Below are positions 55,186 through 63,656 of a stretch of DNA of 64,000 nt, in pieces. Made by a program: the position numbers and the translations under genes. Below the pieces are notes generated by a model that was not told the DNA's origin, made no database searches, and saw only the letters and a program-made list of their open reading frames with translations. Numbering within the stretch: position 1 is the stretch's first letter; the number at the start of each line of letters is the position of its first letter. The stretch is from NCBI GenBank assembly GCA_027482185.1, contig JAIXWF010000012.1:62001-126000 (forward strand), given 5' to 3'. This stretch comes from Opitutaceae bacterium. Lineage in GTDB: Bacteria; Verrucomicrobiota; Verrucomicrobiia; Opitutales; Opitutaceae.

Positions 55186-58100
55186 TCACAGCGGCGCCGA
55201 ATTCTTCGGATCCGCCAGCAGCGCCTTGAACCCCGCATCCTCGCGCACGCTGTCCCACACCGGATCGACCTTGAGCATGGGCACCGAGAGTCCGCTCCGC
55301 ACGCGAAGGAGTTTCGCAAGCAGTTCCACGCACTCGCGCGGGCGATTGAGGTAGGCGAAGAGCTCGGCGACTTCGAGTTCGCGCTGGATGAGAATCCGCG
55401 GCGCGCCGGTCCGCACGGTTTCAAGATGACGCCGGGCAGCGCTCACCGCCTCGTCCGCTCGGCCCAACCGCGCCAACGCCAGCGCCAGCTGGAAGTGCTT
55501 TTGCGAAGGTCCAACTTCGGCGATTTCGGCCAATTTTTGCACCAGTGCCATCAGCGCAACGGCGGATTCTTCGGCGTCCACCTTGCGCCCGAGTTTTTGC
55601 AGGGCATCTGTCTGGTAGCGCAGATAAACCAATCGATCCAAATCCTTCGTTTCGGACTTGCTGAGCTCGGCAACAGCCAGCTTCGCCACCTCGGCCACAC
55701 GGCGGGCGCGCCAGAGCCAGCCGATGCGGACGCTTGAGTTCAAGCGATCGACGGAAACAGGCAGTTCGCCGGCCAGCACGTATTGCCATGCCGGAAGATC
55801 CTGCCCCCGCGTTGACTCATGATACCGGGCCCTATCCTGCTGAAACTCATTCAGTCGACGGAGATCGGCAAGGAGGCTAAGGTAGTTGGTCCAATAGACG
55901 GGCCGGAGCGGGTCCAACTCTATCGCCCGACGATAGGCTATCCGCGCTTCTTCTTCCTGCCCCAGCCACGAGGAGAAGATGGCCACGTAGTTGTAGGCCG
56001 CGGCTTCATTGGGCAAAGCCCTCACGACGTTCCTGGCATAGGTCAACCCACGGGAATAATCCCGTTCTAGTTGGCCGTAGTAGGACGCGAGCCCGTAGTC
56101 GCCCGCGCCTCCCGGCACCAGGCGTGCGGCCGTTTCTGCCCACCGCCTCGACTCAGCCGCATGGTGCAGGCGCGTACGGGGATCTTGATCGTATCGGTAG
56201 GCGAACCATTGGGCGTTGGCCAACAGGGACGCCGCCCCTGCGAAACTGGGGTCGATCGCCATTGCCTGTTCGGCCTTCTCAATCGCCGCCAAGTAGGTTT
56301 GCAGGCTTCGTTCTCCGGACTCTGCGGAATTGAAAATCGCAAGCGCACGGATGTAGAGATCGTAGGCTTGCGAATTCTGGGTGGTGAAGCGCGCGAGCAC
56401 AAAACTGCCTGTTGCCCCCCGTGCCTGCAGCACGCGCGCGACTTGATCGGCAACCTCGCTCTGCAAGCCTAGCACATCCTTCAAATCTCGGTCGCCCTTT
56501 GGCAGCGACCACAGCACCGCTTCGTCGCCCGCACGGCGCAGCTCGAGCTGGATACGCACCGTGTTGCCCGCGCGGCGAACGCTGCCGGTGATGACGTTGG
56601 AAACGCCGAGCTTCTGCGCCTTCTCGGTGAGTGAAGCCGTCGAGCCCTTCAACGTAAGCGCGGAATCGCGCGAGACCACCTTCAGGTCGGGAATCTGCGA
56701 AAGCGTGGAAATGATCTCCGCGTGCATCCCGTCCGTGAAAAACGCATTCTCCGGATCGGGGCTGAGATTTTCGAGCGGAAGCACAACGAGCGATTTTTCG
56801 TTCAATGCCGGCGCCACCATGGCAGTCGGTCTGCTTTCCTTTTTAGCCTCCGGCGCCGGCGCGGCGGCCATCCACCTCTGGAACTCCGGCGTCGCGCGGA
56901 TCGGGTCGAAGACGGGGTTGAGCCGCAGCGCCGCCTGCGGCGTCGGCAAGGGGTGGCGCACGACGTTGCTGCGCTGGCCCGCGTCGAATTTGGCGGCGAC
57001 TTCGTTGCCGCGCCCGACCGCGATCCGCAGCAGCGCCCCGCCGGCCCCGGACGACCAAAAGTCCGACCGCAACTCCTTGAGTTGCTCCAACTCTTCGAGA
57101 ATCGCGGCGGCTTCCTTCGTCTCGCCCAGCCGGGCGAGCGCGATGCCTTTCCACACGAGCGCGCGCTTGTTCGCGGGATCCTCGGCGACGACGCGGCTCG
57201 CCGCATTGCGCGCGTTGATCCACTCGGTCCGGGCCGCCTGCGGGCGGTTGGCCATCTCGTGGGCGAGCGCCAATAATCCGGACCGGGGCCCGAGGAAGAT
57301 CCCTTCGTTGATAAAGTCGCGCGTCAGCCGGTTGAGCGCCTCCACGGCTTTGTCGGGCTCCCGCCGCCACATCCAGACCTGACTCGCAACAAACGCGCCG
57401 CGATCTTCGCGCAGCAGCCACGCGGGCCACCGTCCGAGCGCCTCGGCCGCCGCCTCGAGGTCGCCAAGCCAGACCAGTTTGTGGTTCACGTCATGAATCA
57501 GCGTGCGCCCCACCGGACGAATCGCCAGCGACTGCGCGACGGCTTCCCCCATCTCCGCATAGCGTCCATGCCAGAAGAACTGGGCGGCCAGCAGGCCCAG
57601 CCCTTCAGGGTCGCCGCCCGACACGTCGTTTCCGCGCCGAAAAGCCGCCGCTGCCTCGTCCACCTTGCCGGCGAAGGTATGGGCCATGCCCAGAGCTTGA
57701 TATATCCGACGATCCCGGGGCGCGCGCTCGATCAGGCGGTTCAGCAATGGTACCGCCTCCGGCGCCGTCGAAGCCCCGGCGACGGCCAGATACGAAGCCA
57801 ACGCGAGTTGAGCTTCGAAAGAATCGGGGGCCAGTTTCACCGCACGCTCCGCCTGCACGCGCATCGCTTCGCGGCGCGCACCCGAGCGATCGTAGCTGAG
57901 GTTGTAGAGCTGCGCCGACACCTGCGCCTGCGCGGCCCAGACCTCGCCGTCCGCCGGATCAAGGATCACCGCCCGCTTGAGCAAATCGTCCGCGAGAAAA
58001 AAATTCTCGTGGTTGGAGTGGTCGCCGTCCTCGAACAGCGTGCGCGCCTGCGCGACGAGCCGGCGGGCCTCGGAGACCGGCGCAGCCGACGCCGCGCCGG

Positions 58101-58785
58101 AAGCGGGCGAGGCGGTTGGCGCCGGTTTCTCGGTCGCACGCCACGGCTGCCACAACGCGAGCCCCACAACCGCGGCAGCCCCGATGATCGCCGGCCCGAG
58201 CCACGGGCGGGACGTTTGGCGTAGGGGCGTGGCTCGTCCACGCCCTTCCGCGGCAGTCTTGTCCTGGGCGCGGTCAAGCCGCGCCCCTACCTCGGAACCC
58301 GCCCCCACCGCCTCCCCGCCCAGCAACTTCCCCACCCGCGCGCCAAACGCCGCCAGCGCCTTCGCTTCAAACTCCGCCGGGCTCGCCGCGCCGGAGCCCA
58401 CCGGGCGCAGGCGCGTCCATTGCACCTCGCGGAATTCGTCCGGCACGTGGGCCTCCGCGTCGCGGGTGGCATCGATCACCACCGGCAGCAGAAACGCCTT
58501 CGCCGTGGCCATCGCATGCGTGCGCCGCGCCGCCAGTTTCCATTCGATCCGGAAATACCCTTCGAGCCGCGCCTGCGTGTTCGCGGAGATGACCGGCACG
58601 AACAACGCACAGCTCGCGATCTGCCCGCGGATCTTCGCATCCCACGCATCCCCGCCCACCAATTCGTTCCGGTCGAACCACACTTCCACCCCCGCCGCCC
58701 GCAGCGCCTCCGCGATGCGCTGCACGGCCTCCGCGTCCTGCGACGCATAGCTCAGAAAGACGGCTTGGGAGGGAGCATCGGCCAT
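55186..58785 (-). CDS. TIR domain / TPR / TolB-like fusion protein
   Basis: 1199 residues from ATG 58785 (MADAPSQAVFLSYASQDAEA). TIR-type domain at residues ~8-135: VFLSYASQDAEAVQRIAEALRAAGVEVWFDRNELVGGDAW with FVPVISANTQARLEGYFRIEWKLA (Glu in RIEW is a candidate catalytic position, unproven). A repeat-derived linker (~166-189) precedes a membrane segment (WLGPAIIGAAAVVGLALW, ~194-212). Then TPR-like repeats (~225-640), a TolB/FlgO-like domain (KSLVVLPLENLSPDPENAFFTDGMHAEIISTLSQI, ~660-780), and more TPRs to the end. The TIR part would be cytoplasmic and the rest periplasmic if the single membrane helix is real. Function unknown; signalling or NAD-consuming defence are both possible. Confidence 0.8.
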   Translation of the reverse strand: MADAPSQAVFLSYASQDAEAVQRIAEALRAAGVEVWFDRNELVGGDAWDAKIRGQIASCALFVPVISANTQARLEGYFRIEWKLAARRTHAMATAKAFLLPVVIDATRDAEAHVPDEFREVQWTRLRPVGSGAASPAEFEAKALAAFGARVGKLLGGEAVGAGSEVGARLDRAQDKTAAEGRGRATPLRQTSRPWLGPAIIGAAAVVGLALWQPWRATEKPAPTASPASGAASAAPVSEARRLVAQARTLFEDGDHSNHENFFLADDLLKRAVILDPADGEVWAAQAQVSAQLYNLSYDRSGARREAMRVQAERAVKLAPDSFEAQLALASYLAVAGASTAPEAVPLLNRLIERAPRDRRIYQALGMAHTFAGKVDEAAAAFRRGNDVSGGDPEGLGLLAAQFFWHGRYAEMGEAVAQSLAIRPVGRTLIHDVNHKLVWLGDLEAAAEALGRWPAWLLREDRGAFVASQVWMWRREPDKAVEALNRLTRDFINEGIFLGPRSGLLALAHEMANRPQAARTEWINARNAASRVVAEDPANKRALVWKGIALARLGETKEAAAILEELEQLKELRSDFWSSGAGGALLRIAVGRGNEVAAKFDAGQRSNVVRHPLPTPQAALRLNPVFDPIRATPEFQRWMAAAPAPEAKKESRPTAMVAPALNEKSLVVLPLENLSPDPENAFFTDGMHAEIISTLSQIPDLKVVSRDSALTLKGSTASLTEKAQKLGVSNVITGSVRRAGNTVRIQLELRRAGDEAVLWSLPKGDRDLKDVLGLQSEVADQVARVLQARGATGSFVLARFTTQNSQAYDLYIRALAIFNSAESGERSLQTYLAAIEKAEQAMAIDPSFAGAASLLANAQWFAYRYDQDPRTRLHHAAESRRWAETAARLVPGGAGDYGLASYYGQLERDYSRGLTYARNVVRALPNEAAAYNYVAIFSSWLGQEEEARIAYRRAIELDPLRPVYWTNYLSLLADLRRLNEFQQDRARYHESTRGQDLPAWQYVLAGELPVSVDRLNSSVRIGWLWRARRVAEVAKLAVAELSKSETKDLDRLVYLRYQTDALQKLGRKVDAEESAVALMALVQKLAEIAEVGPSQKHFQLALALARLGRADEAVSAARRHLETVRTGAPRILIQRELEVAELFAYLNRPRECVELLAKLLRVRSGLSVPMLKVDPVWDSVREDAGFKALLADPKNSAPL
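58221..58290. repeat. GTAGGGGCG inverted repeat inside the TIR gene
   Basis: GTAGGGGCGTGGCTCG at 58221 is mirrored by GCCGCGCCCCTAC ending at 58290. It is read through in frame (residues ~166-189) just before the membrane segment, and matches the intergenic GTAGGGGCG element at 55011. Confidence 0.75.
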
Positions 58786-58903
58786 GCGTTTGCGGCGCGC
58801 ATTACGTCGCAGCGACGCCCGCGACGGAAGATTTTTCCGCCTGCCAGCCCCGCCCCACTTCCGCATCGCCTCCGCTTCCCGGATCCGGCTGCTTTTCCGT
58901 CCC

Positions 58904-59587
58904 GTGAATCTGCTTCTGCTCTGGGACATCGACGGCACCCTCATCACTTCCGGCAACGCCGGCATGCGCGCATTGCAACGCGGGCTCGCCGACGCCTTCG
59001 GCCGCGGCGATTCGCTCGCCGACATCGAATTCGCCGGCCGCACCGACCGCTGGATCGTCCGCCGCATCTTCGAAAAATTCGGTCTCCCGTTTTCCGAAGC
59101 GACCTTCGCCCGCGCCATCGACGCCTACCTCGCCCACCTGCCGCGCGAACTCGCCAACCCCCACGCCAAGGTTCTGCCCGGCGTCCGCCCGCTCCTGGCC
59201 GACGCCGCGGCCCGCGCCGGCTGCGTGCAGGGCTTGCTCACCGGCAATCTCCGCCGCGGCGCCGAAACCAAACTCGCCTACCACGGCCTCTGGGACCATT
59301 TCCCGTTCGGCGCCTTCGCCGACGACGCCGAACTCCGCGACGACCTCGGCCCGCACGCCCTCCGCCGCGCGACCGAGCACACCGGCGTCGCGATTCCGCC
59401 GGACCAAGTCTGGATCATCGGCGACACACCCCACGACATCGCCTGCGCCCGCGCCATCGGCGCCCGCGCACTCGCCGTCGCGACCGGAAGCCACTCGACC
59501 GCAGCCCTCGCCGCCCACGCCCCCGACGCCGTCCTCCCCGATCTTGCCGACCCCGCCGCCTTCTGGAAGATCGTCGCCCCTTCCTAA
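58904..59587 (+). CDS. HAD-family hydrolase (phosphoglycolate phosphatase-like)
   Basis: 227 residues. HAD motifs: LLLWDIDGTLITSG (residues ~3-16, nucleophile and acid Asp), GLLTGNLRRGAETKLAYHGL (~104, Thr motif and Lys), DQVWIIGDTPHDIACARAIGA (~168-188, Asp pair). Cap domain between (~20-90). GTG start at 58904 because the upstream extension overlaps the divergent TIR gene start. Sugar-phosphate or phosphoglycolate phosphatase is likely; the substrate is not certain. Confidence 0.88.
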   Translation: MNLLLLWDIDGTLITSGNAGMRALQRGLADAFGRGDSLADIEFAGRTDRWIVRRIFEKFGLPFSEATFARAIDAYLAHLPRELANPHAKVLPGVRPLLADAAARAGCVQGLLTGNLRRGAETKLAYHGLWDHFPFGAFADDAELRDDLGPHALRRATEHTGVAIPPDQVWIIGDTPHDIACARAIGARALAVATGSHSTAALAAHAPDAVLPDLADPAAFWKIVAPS

Positions 59588-59619
59588 TCTGCCCGCCTAG
59601 CTGCGAGAGCCGCCGCCCA

Positions 59620-59654
59620 CGAACTCCGAACTCCAAACCCAAAACCCCAAACCG
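59620..59654. repeat. AACCCCA-type heptad array before rpiB
   Basis: CGAACTC CGAACTC CAAACCC AAAACCC CAAACCG, ending 12 bases before the rpiB ATG. Confidence 0.88.
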
Positions 59655-59666
59655 GATTTTCCGTCC

Positions 59667-60104
59667 ATGCCCACCTACTCCATCGCCATCGGTTCCGACC
59701 ACGCCGGCTTCGCCTACAAGGAAGCCATCAAGGCCATGCTTCTGGCCGACGGCCACACCGTCCGCGATTTCGGCACCTACTCCGACGCCGCCTGCGATTA
59801 CCCGGACTTCATCCGCCCCACCGCCGAGGCCGTCGCCCGCGGTGAATTCGACCGCGGCATCGTGCTCGGCGGCTCCGGCAACGGCGAAGCCATCGTTGCC
59901 AACCGCGTGAAGGGCGTCCGCTGCGGCCTGTGCTGGAACGAACAGCTCGCGATCTGGAACCGCTCCCACAACGACGGCAACTGCCTCTCGATCGGCCAAC
60001 GCACCGTCACCGAAGCCGAAGCCCTCGCCATCGTGAAGGTCTGGCTCGCCACCGAATTCGAAGGCGGCCGCCACCTCGCCCGCATCAAGAAAATAGATGC
60101 CTGA
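59667..60104 (+). CDS. rpiB: ribose-5-phosphate isomerase B
   Basis: Interconverts ribose 5-phosphate and ribulose 5-phosphate. 145 residues. IGSDHAGFAYKEAI (residues ~8-21), DYPDFIRPTAEAVARGEFDRGIVLGGSGNGEAIVANRVKGVRCGLCWNEQLAIWNRSHNDGNCLSIGQRTV (~44-113). The active-site region reads GGSGNGE as in the mycobacterial type, so the catalytic base is probably the Glu, and the Cys of the Escherichia coli type (CGTGIG) is missing. Probably monocistronic; starts and stops are bordered by heptad arrays. Confidence 0.95.
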   Translation: MPTYSIAIGSDHAGFAYKEAIKAMLLADGHTVRDFGTYSDAACDYPDFIRPTAEAVARGEFDRGIVLGGSGNGEAIVANRVKGVRCGLCWNEQLAIWNRSHNDGNCLSIGQRTVTEAEALAIVKVWLATEFEGGRHLARIKKIDA

Positions 60105-60115
60105 GGCGGAGGTCG

Positions 60116-60247
60116 GAGTTGAGAGTTGAGAGCTGAGAGCGAAGGCACGCGTCTCCGCCCTTCATTCTGCGGATCGCAGTTTCCGGTCTCCGGTCTCCGG
60201 ACTCCGGTATTCCGAGTCTCCGGTATCCGCATTCCGGTCTCGAGTCC
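60116..60247. repeat. heptad arrays between rpiB and hydrolase (TTGAGAG and CCGGTCT types)
   Basis: 60116-60140 has GTTGAGA GTTGAGA GCTGAGA. 60183-60247 has CCGGTCT CCGGTCT CCGGACT CCGGTAT TCCGAGT and degenerate units to CCGGTCT. The second type is found only here in the window. Confidence 0.8.
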
Positions 60248-60325
60248 CCCGCCCCGCTTGCGCGAACGCCAAGTGCGGGTTCAGTCACTATTCCGGGGCC
60301 GGCACGTCCTGCCGCCCGGAATTCC

Positions 60326-60946
60326 ATGCCTCGACTCTCCTACCAGCACGTCTTCGAACCCGCCACCGCCCCGAGCGCCCCGGCGCTCCTGCTCCTCCAC
60401 GGCACCGGCGGCAACGAACACGACCTGCTGCGGCTCGGCCGCGCCGTTTCCCCCGGCTCCGCCCTCCTCAGCCCGCGCGGCGATGTCGTCGAGGGCCAAG
60501 GCGTGCTCCGCTTCTTCGCCCGCCTCGCCGAGGGCGTCTTCGATCCCGCCGAGATCACCCGCCGAACCCATGCGTTGGCCGACTTCGTCGCCGCCGCCTC
60601 GGCCCATTACGGCCTGACGCCGGCCAAGCTCCACGCCGTCGGCTTTTCCAACGGCGCCAACATCGCGGCCACGCTTCTCCTGCTCCGACCCGAGGTGCTC
60701 GGCGGCGCCGTGCTCCTGCGCTCCATGGTCGTGCTCAACCAACCCGCCAAGCCCGCGTCGCTCGCGGGCCGCCGCGTCCTCCTGCTCAACGGCTCCACCG
60801 ATCCCATCGTCGATCCCGCCGACGCCCCGCGCCTCGCGGCCCTCCTCCGCGCCGGCGGCGCCGAAGTGAAGACCGAGACCATCCCCGCCAGCCACCAGCT
60901 GACGCCGCAGGATGTCGCCGCCGCCCAGCGTTTCCTGCGTCCTTGA
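60326..60946 (+). CDS. alpha/beta hydrolase (carboxylesterase/phospholipase-like)
   Basis: 206 residues, cytoplasmic. LLLLHGTGGNEHDLLRLG (residues ~22-39, oxyanion region), nucleophile Ser in HAVGFSNGANIAATLLL (~108-124), Asp in LLLNGSTDPIVDPADA (~157-172), His in IPASHQLTPQD. Similar to YpfH/MhqD hydrolases. Substrate unknown. ATG 60326; 16 bases before the aldo/keto reductase gene, probable operon. Confidence 0.88.
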   Translation: MPRLSYQHVFEPATAPSAPALLLLHGTGGNEHDLLRLGRAVSPGSALLSPRGDVVEGQGVLRFFARLAEGVFDPAEITRRTHALADFVAAASAHYGLTPAKLHAVGFSNGANIAATLLLLRPEVLGGAVLLRSMVVLNQPAKPASLAGRRVLLLNGSTDPIVDPADAPRLAALLRAGGAEVKTETIPASHQLTPQDVAAAQRFLRP

Positions 60947-60962
60947 TTCCCGGATACTCCGC

Positions 60963-61949
60963 ATGCTCTACCGCCGCCTCGGCCGCTCCGGCCTGAAACT
61001 CAGCGCGCTTTCCTTCGGCGCCTGGGTCACCTTCGGCAAACAGATCGGCGATCCCGTCGCGCGCGACCTCATGCACGCGGCCTACGACGCCGGCGTGAAC
61101 TTTTTCGACAACGCCGAAACTTACGCCGACGGCCAGGCCGAGCGCGTCATGGGCGCGATTCTCAAAGCCTCGGGCTGGCGCCGCAGTTCCTACCTCGTTT
61201 CCAGCAAGGCCTACTTCGGTTGGGAGGACGATAAACCCAACCAGACCGGCCTCTCGCGCAAACACCTGGTCGAGGCCTGCCACGACGCGCTGCGCCGTCT
61301 CCAGGTCGATTACCTCGATCTCTACTACTGCCACCGGCCCGATCCCGAGGTGCCGATCGCGGAGACCGCCCACGCCATGCACGACCTCATCGTGCAGGGC
61401 AAAGTGCTCTACTGGGGCACCAGCGAGTGGAGCGCCGCCCAGATCGGCGAAGCCCAGCGCGTCTGCGCGGAACGCCACCTCCATCCGCCCGTCGTCGAGC
61501 AGCCGCAGTACAACCTGCTCCACCGCGCCCGCGTCGAACGGGAGTACGCCTCGCTCTACCGCACCCCGACCGGCCTCGGCACCACGATCTGGTCGCCGCT
61601 CGCTTCCGGTTTGCTCACCGGCAAGTACAACGCCGGCGTCCCCGCCGACTCCCGCCTTGGCGAACCGAGTCTCGCCTGGCTGCGCGACCTCCTGCTGAAC
61701 GATCCGTCCGCCCCGCGCAAACTCGCCGCCGTTGCCGCGTTCGCCGACGTCGCCCGCCAACTCGGCACCTCCCTGCCCAAGCTCGCCGTTGCCTGGTGCC
61801 TCGCAAATCCCAACGTCAGCTCCGTCATCCTCGGCGCGTCACGCGTCGCTCAGCTGCAGGAAAACCTCGGCGCCCTCGACCTCCTCCCGCAGCTCACGCC
61901 GGAAGTCCTCGCGCAACTCGACCGGATTTCCGCCCCGGTCGCCGCCTGA
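60963..61949 (+). CDS. aldo/keto reductase
   Basis: 328 residues, NADPH-dependent. N-terminal MLYRRLGRSGLKLSALSFGAWVTFG; catalytic tetrad Asp/Tyr in NFFDNAETYADGQAE (residues ~44-58), Lys in YLVSSKAYFGW (~76-86), His in LDLYYCHRPDPEVP (~118-131); cofactor segment NVSSVILGASRVAQLQENL. It resembles the Kv-beta/YghZ type. Substrate unknown. Precedes the UPF0173 gene by 19 bases; the trio with the hydrolase is probably co-transcribed. Confidence 0.93.
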   Translation: MLYRRLGRSGLKLSALSFGAWVTFGKQIGDPVARDLMHAAYDAGVNFFDNAETYADGQAERVMGAILKASGWRRSSYLVSSKAYFGWEDDKPNQTGLSRKHLVEACHDALRRLQVDYLDLYYCHRPDPEVPIAETAHAMHDLIVQGKVLYWGTSEWSAAQIGEAQRVCAERHLHPPVVEQPQYNLLHRARVEREYASLYRTPTGLGTTIWSPLASGLLTGKYNAGVPADSRLGEPSLAWLRDLLLNDPSAPRKLAAVAAFADVARQLGTSLPKLAVAWCLANPNVSSVILGASRVAQLQENLGALDLLPQLTPEVLAQLDRISAPVAA

Positions 61950-61968
61950 TTCCGCCGTTCGTCCGCGC

Positions 61969-62649
61969 ATGCGCCTGACGTTCTTCGGCCACGCCTGCTT
62001 CCTGCTCGAGACGGAGCGCGCCCGGATTCTGATCGATCCCTATTTCACGGGCAATCCGCTCGCGCCGATCGCGGCCGACGCCGTCGCCTGCGACTACATC
62101 CTCGTTTCCCACGGCCACGAGGACCACACCTGCGACGCCCTCGCAATCGCGCGCCGCTGCGGCGCGACGCTCGTCGCGAACTACGAAATCGCCGAGTACT
62201 TCGCCGCCCAAGGGGCCAAGACCCACGGGCTCAATCCCGGCGGCGGTTTCAACTTCCCGTTCGGCCGCGTGAAACTCACGCTCGCCCACCACACCTCGAG
62301 CGCCGAGGCCGGGCTGAAGCCGATCTACCTCGGCGTCGCCTGCGGGCTGCTGATCTCCGCGGACGGGAAGAACATCTACCACGCCGGCGACACCGCGCTG
62401 TTCCTCGACCTGCAATTGATCGGACGGGCCGGCCTTGATGCCGCGCTGATCCCCATCGGCGACAACTACACGATGGGGCCCGACGACGCCCTCCTCGCCC
62501 TCGACTTCCTCCGGCCCAAGGTCGCCGTCCCGATGCACTACGACACTTGGCCCGAGATCGCGCAGGACGCCGCCGCGTTCGCCGCGCGCGCCGCAGTCGC
62601 AGGCCACGCCGTGCGGCCGCTGCGCCCCGGCGAAACGTTCGAACTTTGA
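61969..62649 (+). CDS. UPF0173 metal-dependent hydrolase (MBL fold)
   Basis: 226 residues. LTFFGHACFLLETERARILIDPYFTGNPLA (residues ~3-32), metal-binding SHGHEDHTCDALAIARR (~48-64; HxHxDH), AHHTSSAEAG, HAGDTALFLDLQLI (~140), MHYDTWPEI (~186). Function unproven. The stop codon TGA is embedded in TTTGAGTTGAGAC, a heptad-like stretch. Confidence 0.92.
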   Translation: MRLTFFGHACFLLETERARILIDPYFTGNPLAPIAADAVACDYILVSHGHEDHTCDALAIARRCGATLVANYEIAEYFAAQGAKTHGLNPGGGFNFPFGRVKLTLAHHTSSAEAGLKPIYLGVACGLLISADGKNIYHAGDTALFLDLQLIGRAGLDAALIPIGDNYTMGPDDALLALDFLRPKVAVPMHYDTWPEIAQDAAAFAARAAVAGHAVRPLRPGETFEL

Positions 62650-63045
62650 GTTGAGACTCGATCTTTCGATCCAACCACGGATTGCGACAATTCAAGGTTC
62701 CGCAATCCCGCGGGGTCACAGAGATCACAGAGCGCAGCCCGGAGTTCACGGAGCGCGATCTTGCCGGATCGGCCGTTGGATTTTTCGAGCGCACCCGCGG
62801 CACAATTGCCAGCGTTGCCGGATACCCATCGATTCCTCGGTGCTCCTCCGGTTTGCCTCCGTGGACTCGGTGTCGGACCACATTTTCCAGACTCAGTCCC
62901 GCCCACGGCGTGCACCTTCACCATGTTCCGGATGCCGTTGCACCCTACGGCAGCGAAACCGGTCTATCCGGTTTTCTCCTCTGAAAAATCGCCTTTCCGC
63001 CGGGTCGTCCGTTGACACGCGGTTGTCGCATTTCAACGTGACGGC
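62650..63045. other. 396-base intergenic region with nonad repeats
   Basis: No credible gene. Contains a short TTGAG-type stretch at the MBL stop, an ACGGATTGCG-like unit, and CACAGAG/CACGGAG nonad arms (62714-62755 and inverted 62835-62876). A TTGACA at 63012 has no matching -10. Confidence 0.55.
62714..62876. repeat. CACAGAGAT/CACGGAG nonad inverted arms
   Basis: Left arm TCACAGAGA TCACAGAGC ... TTCACGGAGC; right arm CCTCGGTGC TCCTCCG ... CCTCCGTGGA CTCGGTG. Same family as at 16781 and 24080. Confidence 0.65.
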
Positions 63046-63627
63046 GTGCGGTTTCATCGCGCATTTCCCGCCGTTCGCAGCATTTTCGGCCTGATGGCCG
63101 TGCTCTTGGCGGCCCCGCTCGTCGCGGCTCCGCGGCTCGAATTGCCGCCCGCGCTCGAATCGAGCCGCATCATCAGCAACGAGGAGTTGCTGCTCTCCGC
63201 GCAAAAACTGCTCCCGCGCGGCGCCTTTCTCGGTCCGTTGCTCGACGCGCGCTACGCCGTCGTGAAGCACGACTGGCTCGTGAAGAAATTCATCCCGGCG
63301 TACCGCCGCGCCGTCACCGCCCTGCAGGCCGAGCTCAAGCACGGCGGCGACGAAGGCGCGGACTGCGACGACTTCGGCATGTTCCTCCGCCACATGGCCG
63401 CCTTGTCCGGCATGCTCGCCGGCGGCGCCCAGCCTTCCGCCGCGCAGGTGATCGTGTTTCAGGAAAACTCCTTCTCCGGCGTCGGCCGCACGCGCGAGCG
63501 CCACGCCATCGGTCTCTTCCTTACCGAACTCGGCTGGCAGGTCCTCGAACCGCAGAACGCCGACAAACTCGTCCCGCTCGAATCCTACGCCAACAAGAAC
63601 GGCATCCAGTACATCAGCTTTCACTGA
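63046..63627 (+). CDS. secreted hypothetical protein
   Basis: 193 residues from GTG 63046. Signal peptide MRFHRAFPAVRSIFGLMAVLLAAPLVAA, then a soluble helical domain: SNEELLLSAQKLLPRGAFLGPLLDARYAVVKHDWLVKKFIPAYRRAVTALQ and DCDDFGMFLRHMAALSGMLAGG; C-terminus HAIGLFLTELGWQVLEPQNADKLVPLESYANKNGIQYISFH. I do not recognise a family. An ATG at 63094 would leave an incomplete signal peptide. 29 bases before the repeat protein gene. Confidence 0.65.
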   Translation: MRFHRAFPAVRSIFGLMAVLLAAPLVAAPRLELPPALESSRIISNEELLLSAQKLLPRGAFLGPLLDARYAVVKHDWLVKKFIPAYRRAVTALQAELKHGGDEGADCDDFGMFLRHMAALSGMLAGGAQPSAAQVIVFQENSFSGVGRTRERHAIGLFLTELGWQVLEPQNADKLVPLESYANKNGIQYISFH

Positions 63628-63656
63628 TCACGAACCAACCAACCGACCAACCAACG

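Noticed and set aside
55186-59118. Longer 1310-residue version of the TIR protein
   Set aside because: The extra 111 N-terminal residues are Arg/Ser-rich and overlap the divergent HAD gene; the TIR domain begins right after the 58785 ATG.
63012-63040. Promoter TTGACA upstream of the secreted hypothetical protein
   Set aside because: No plausible -10 hexamer at 16-18 bases.
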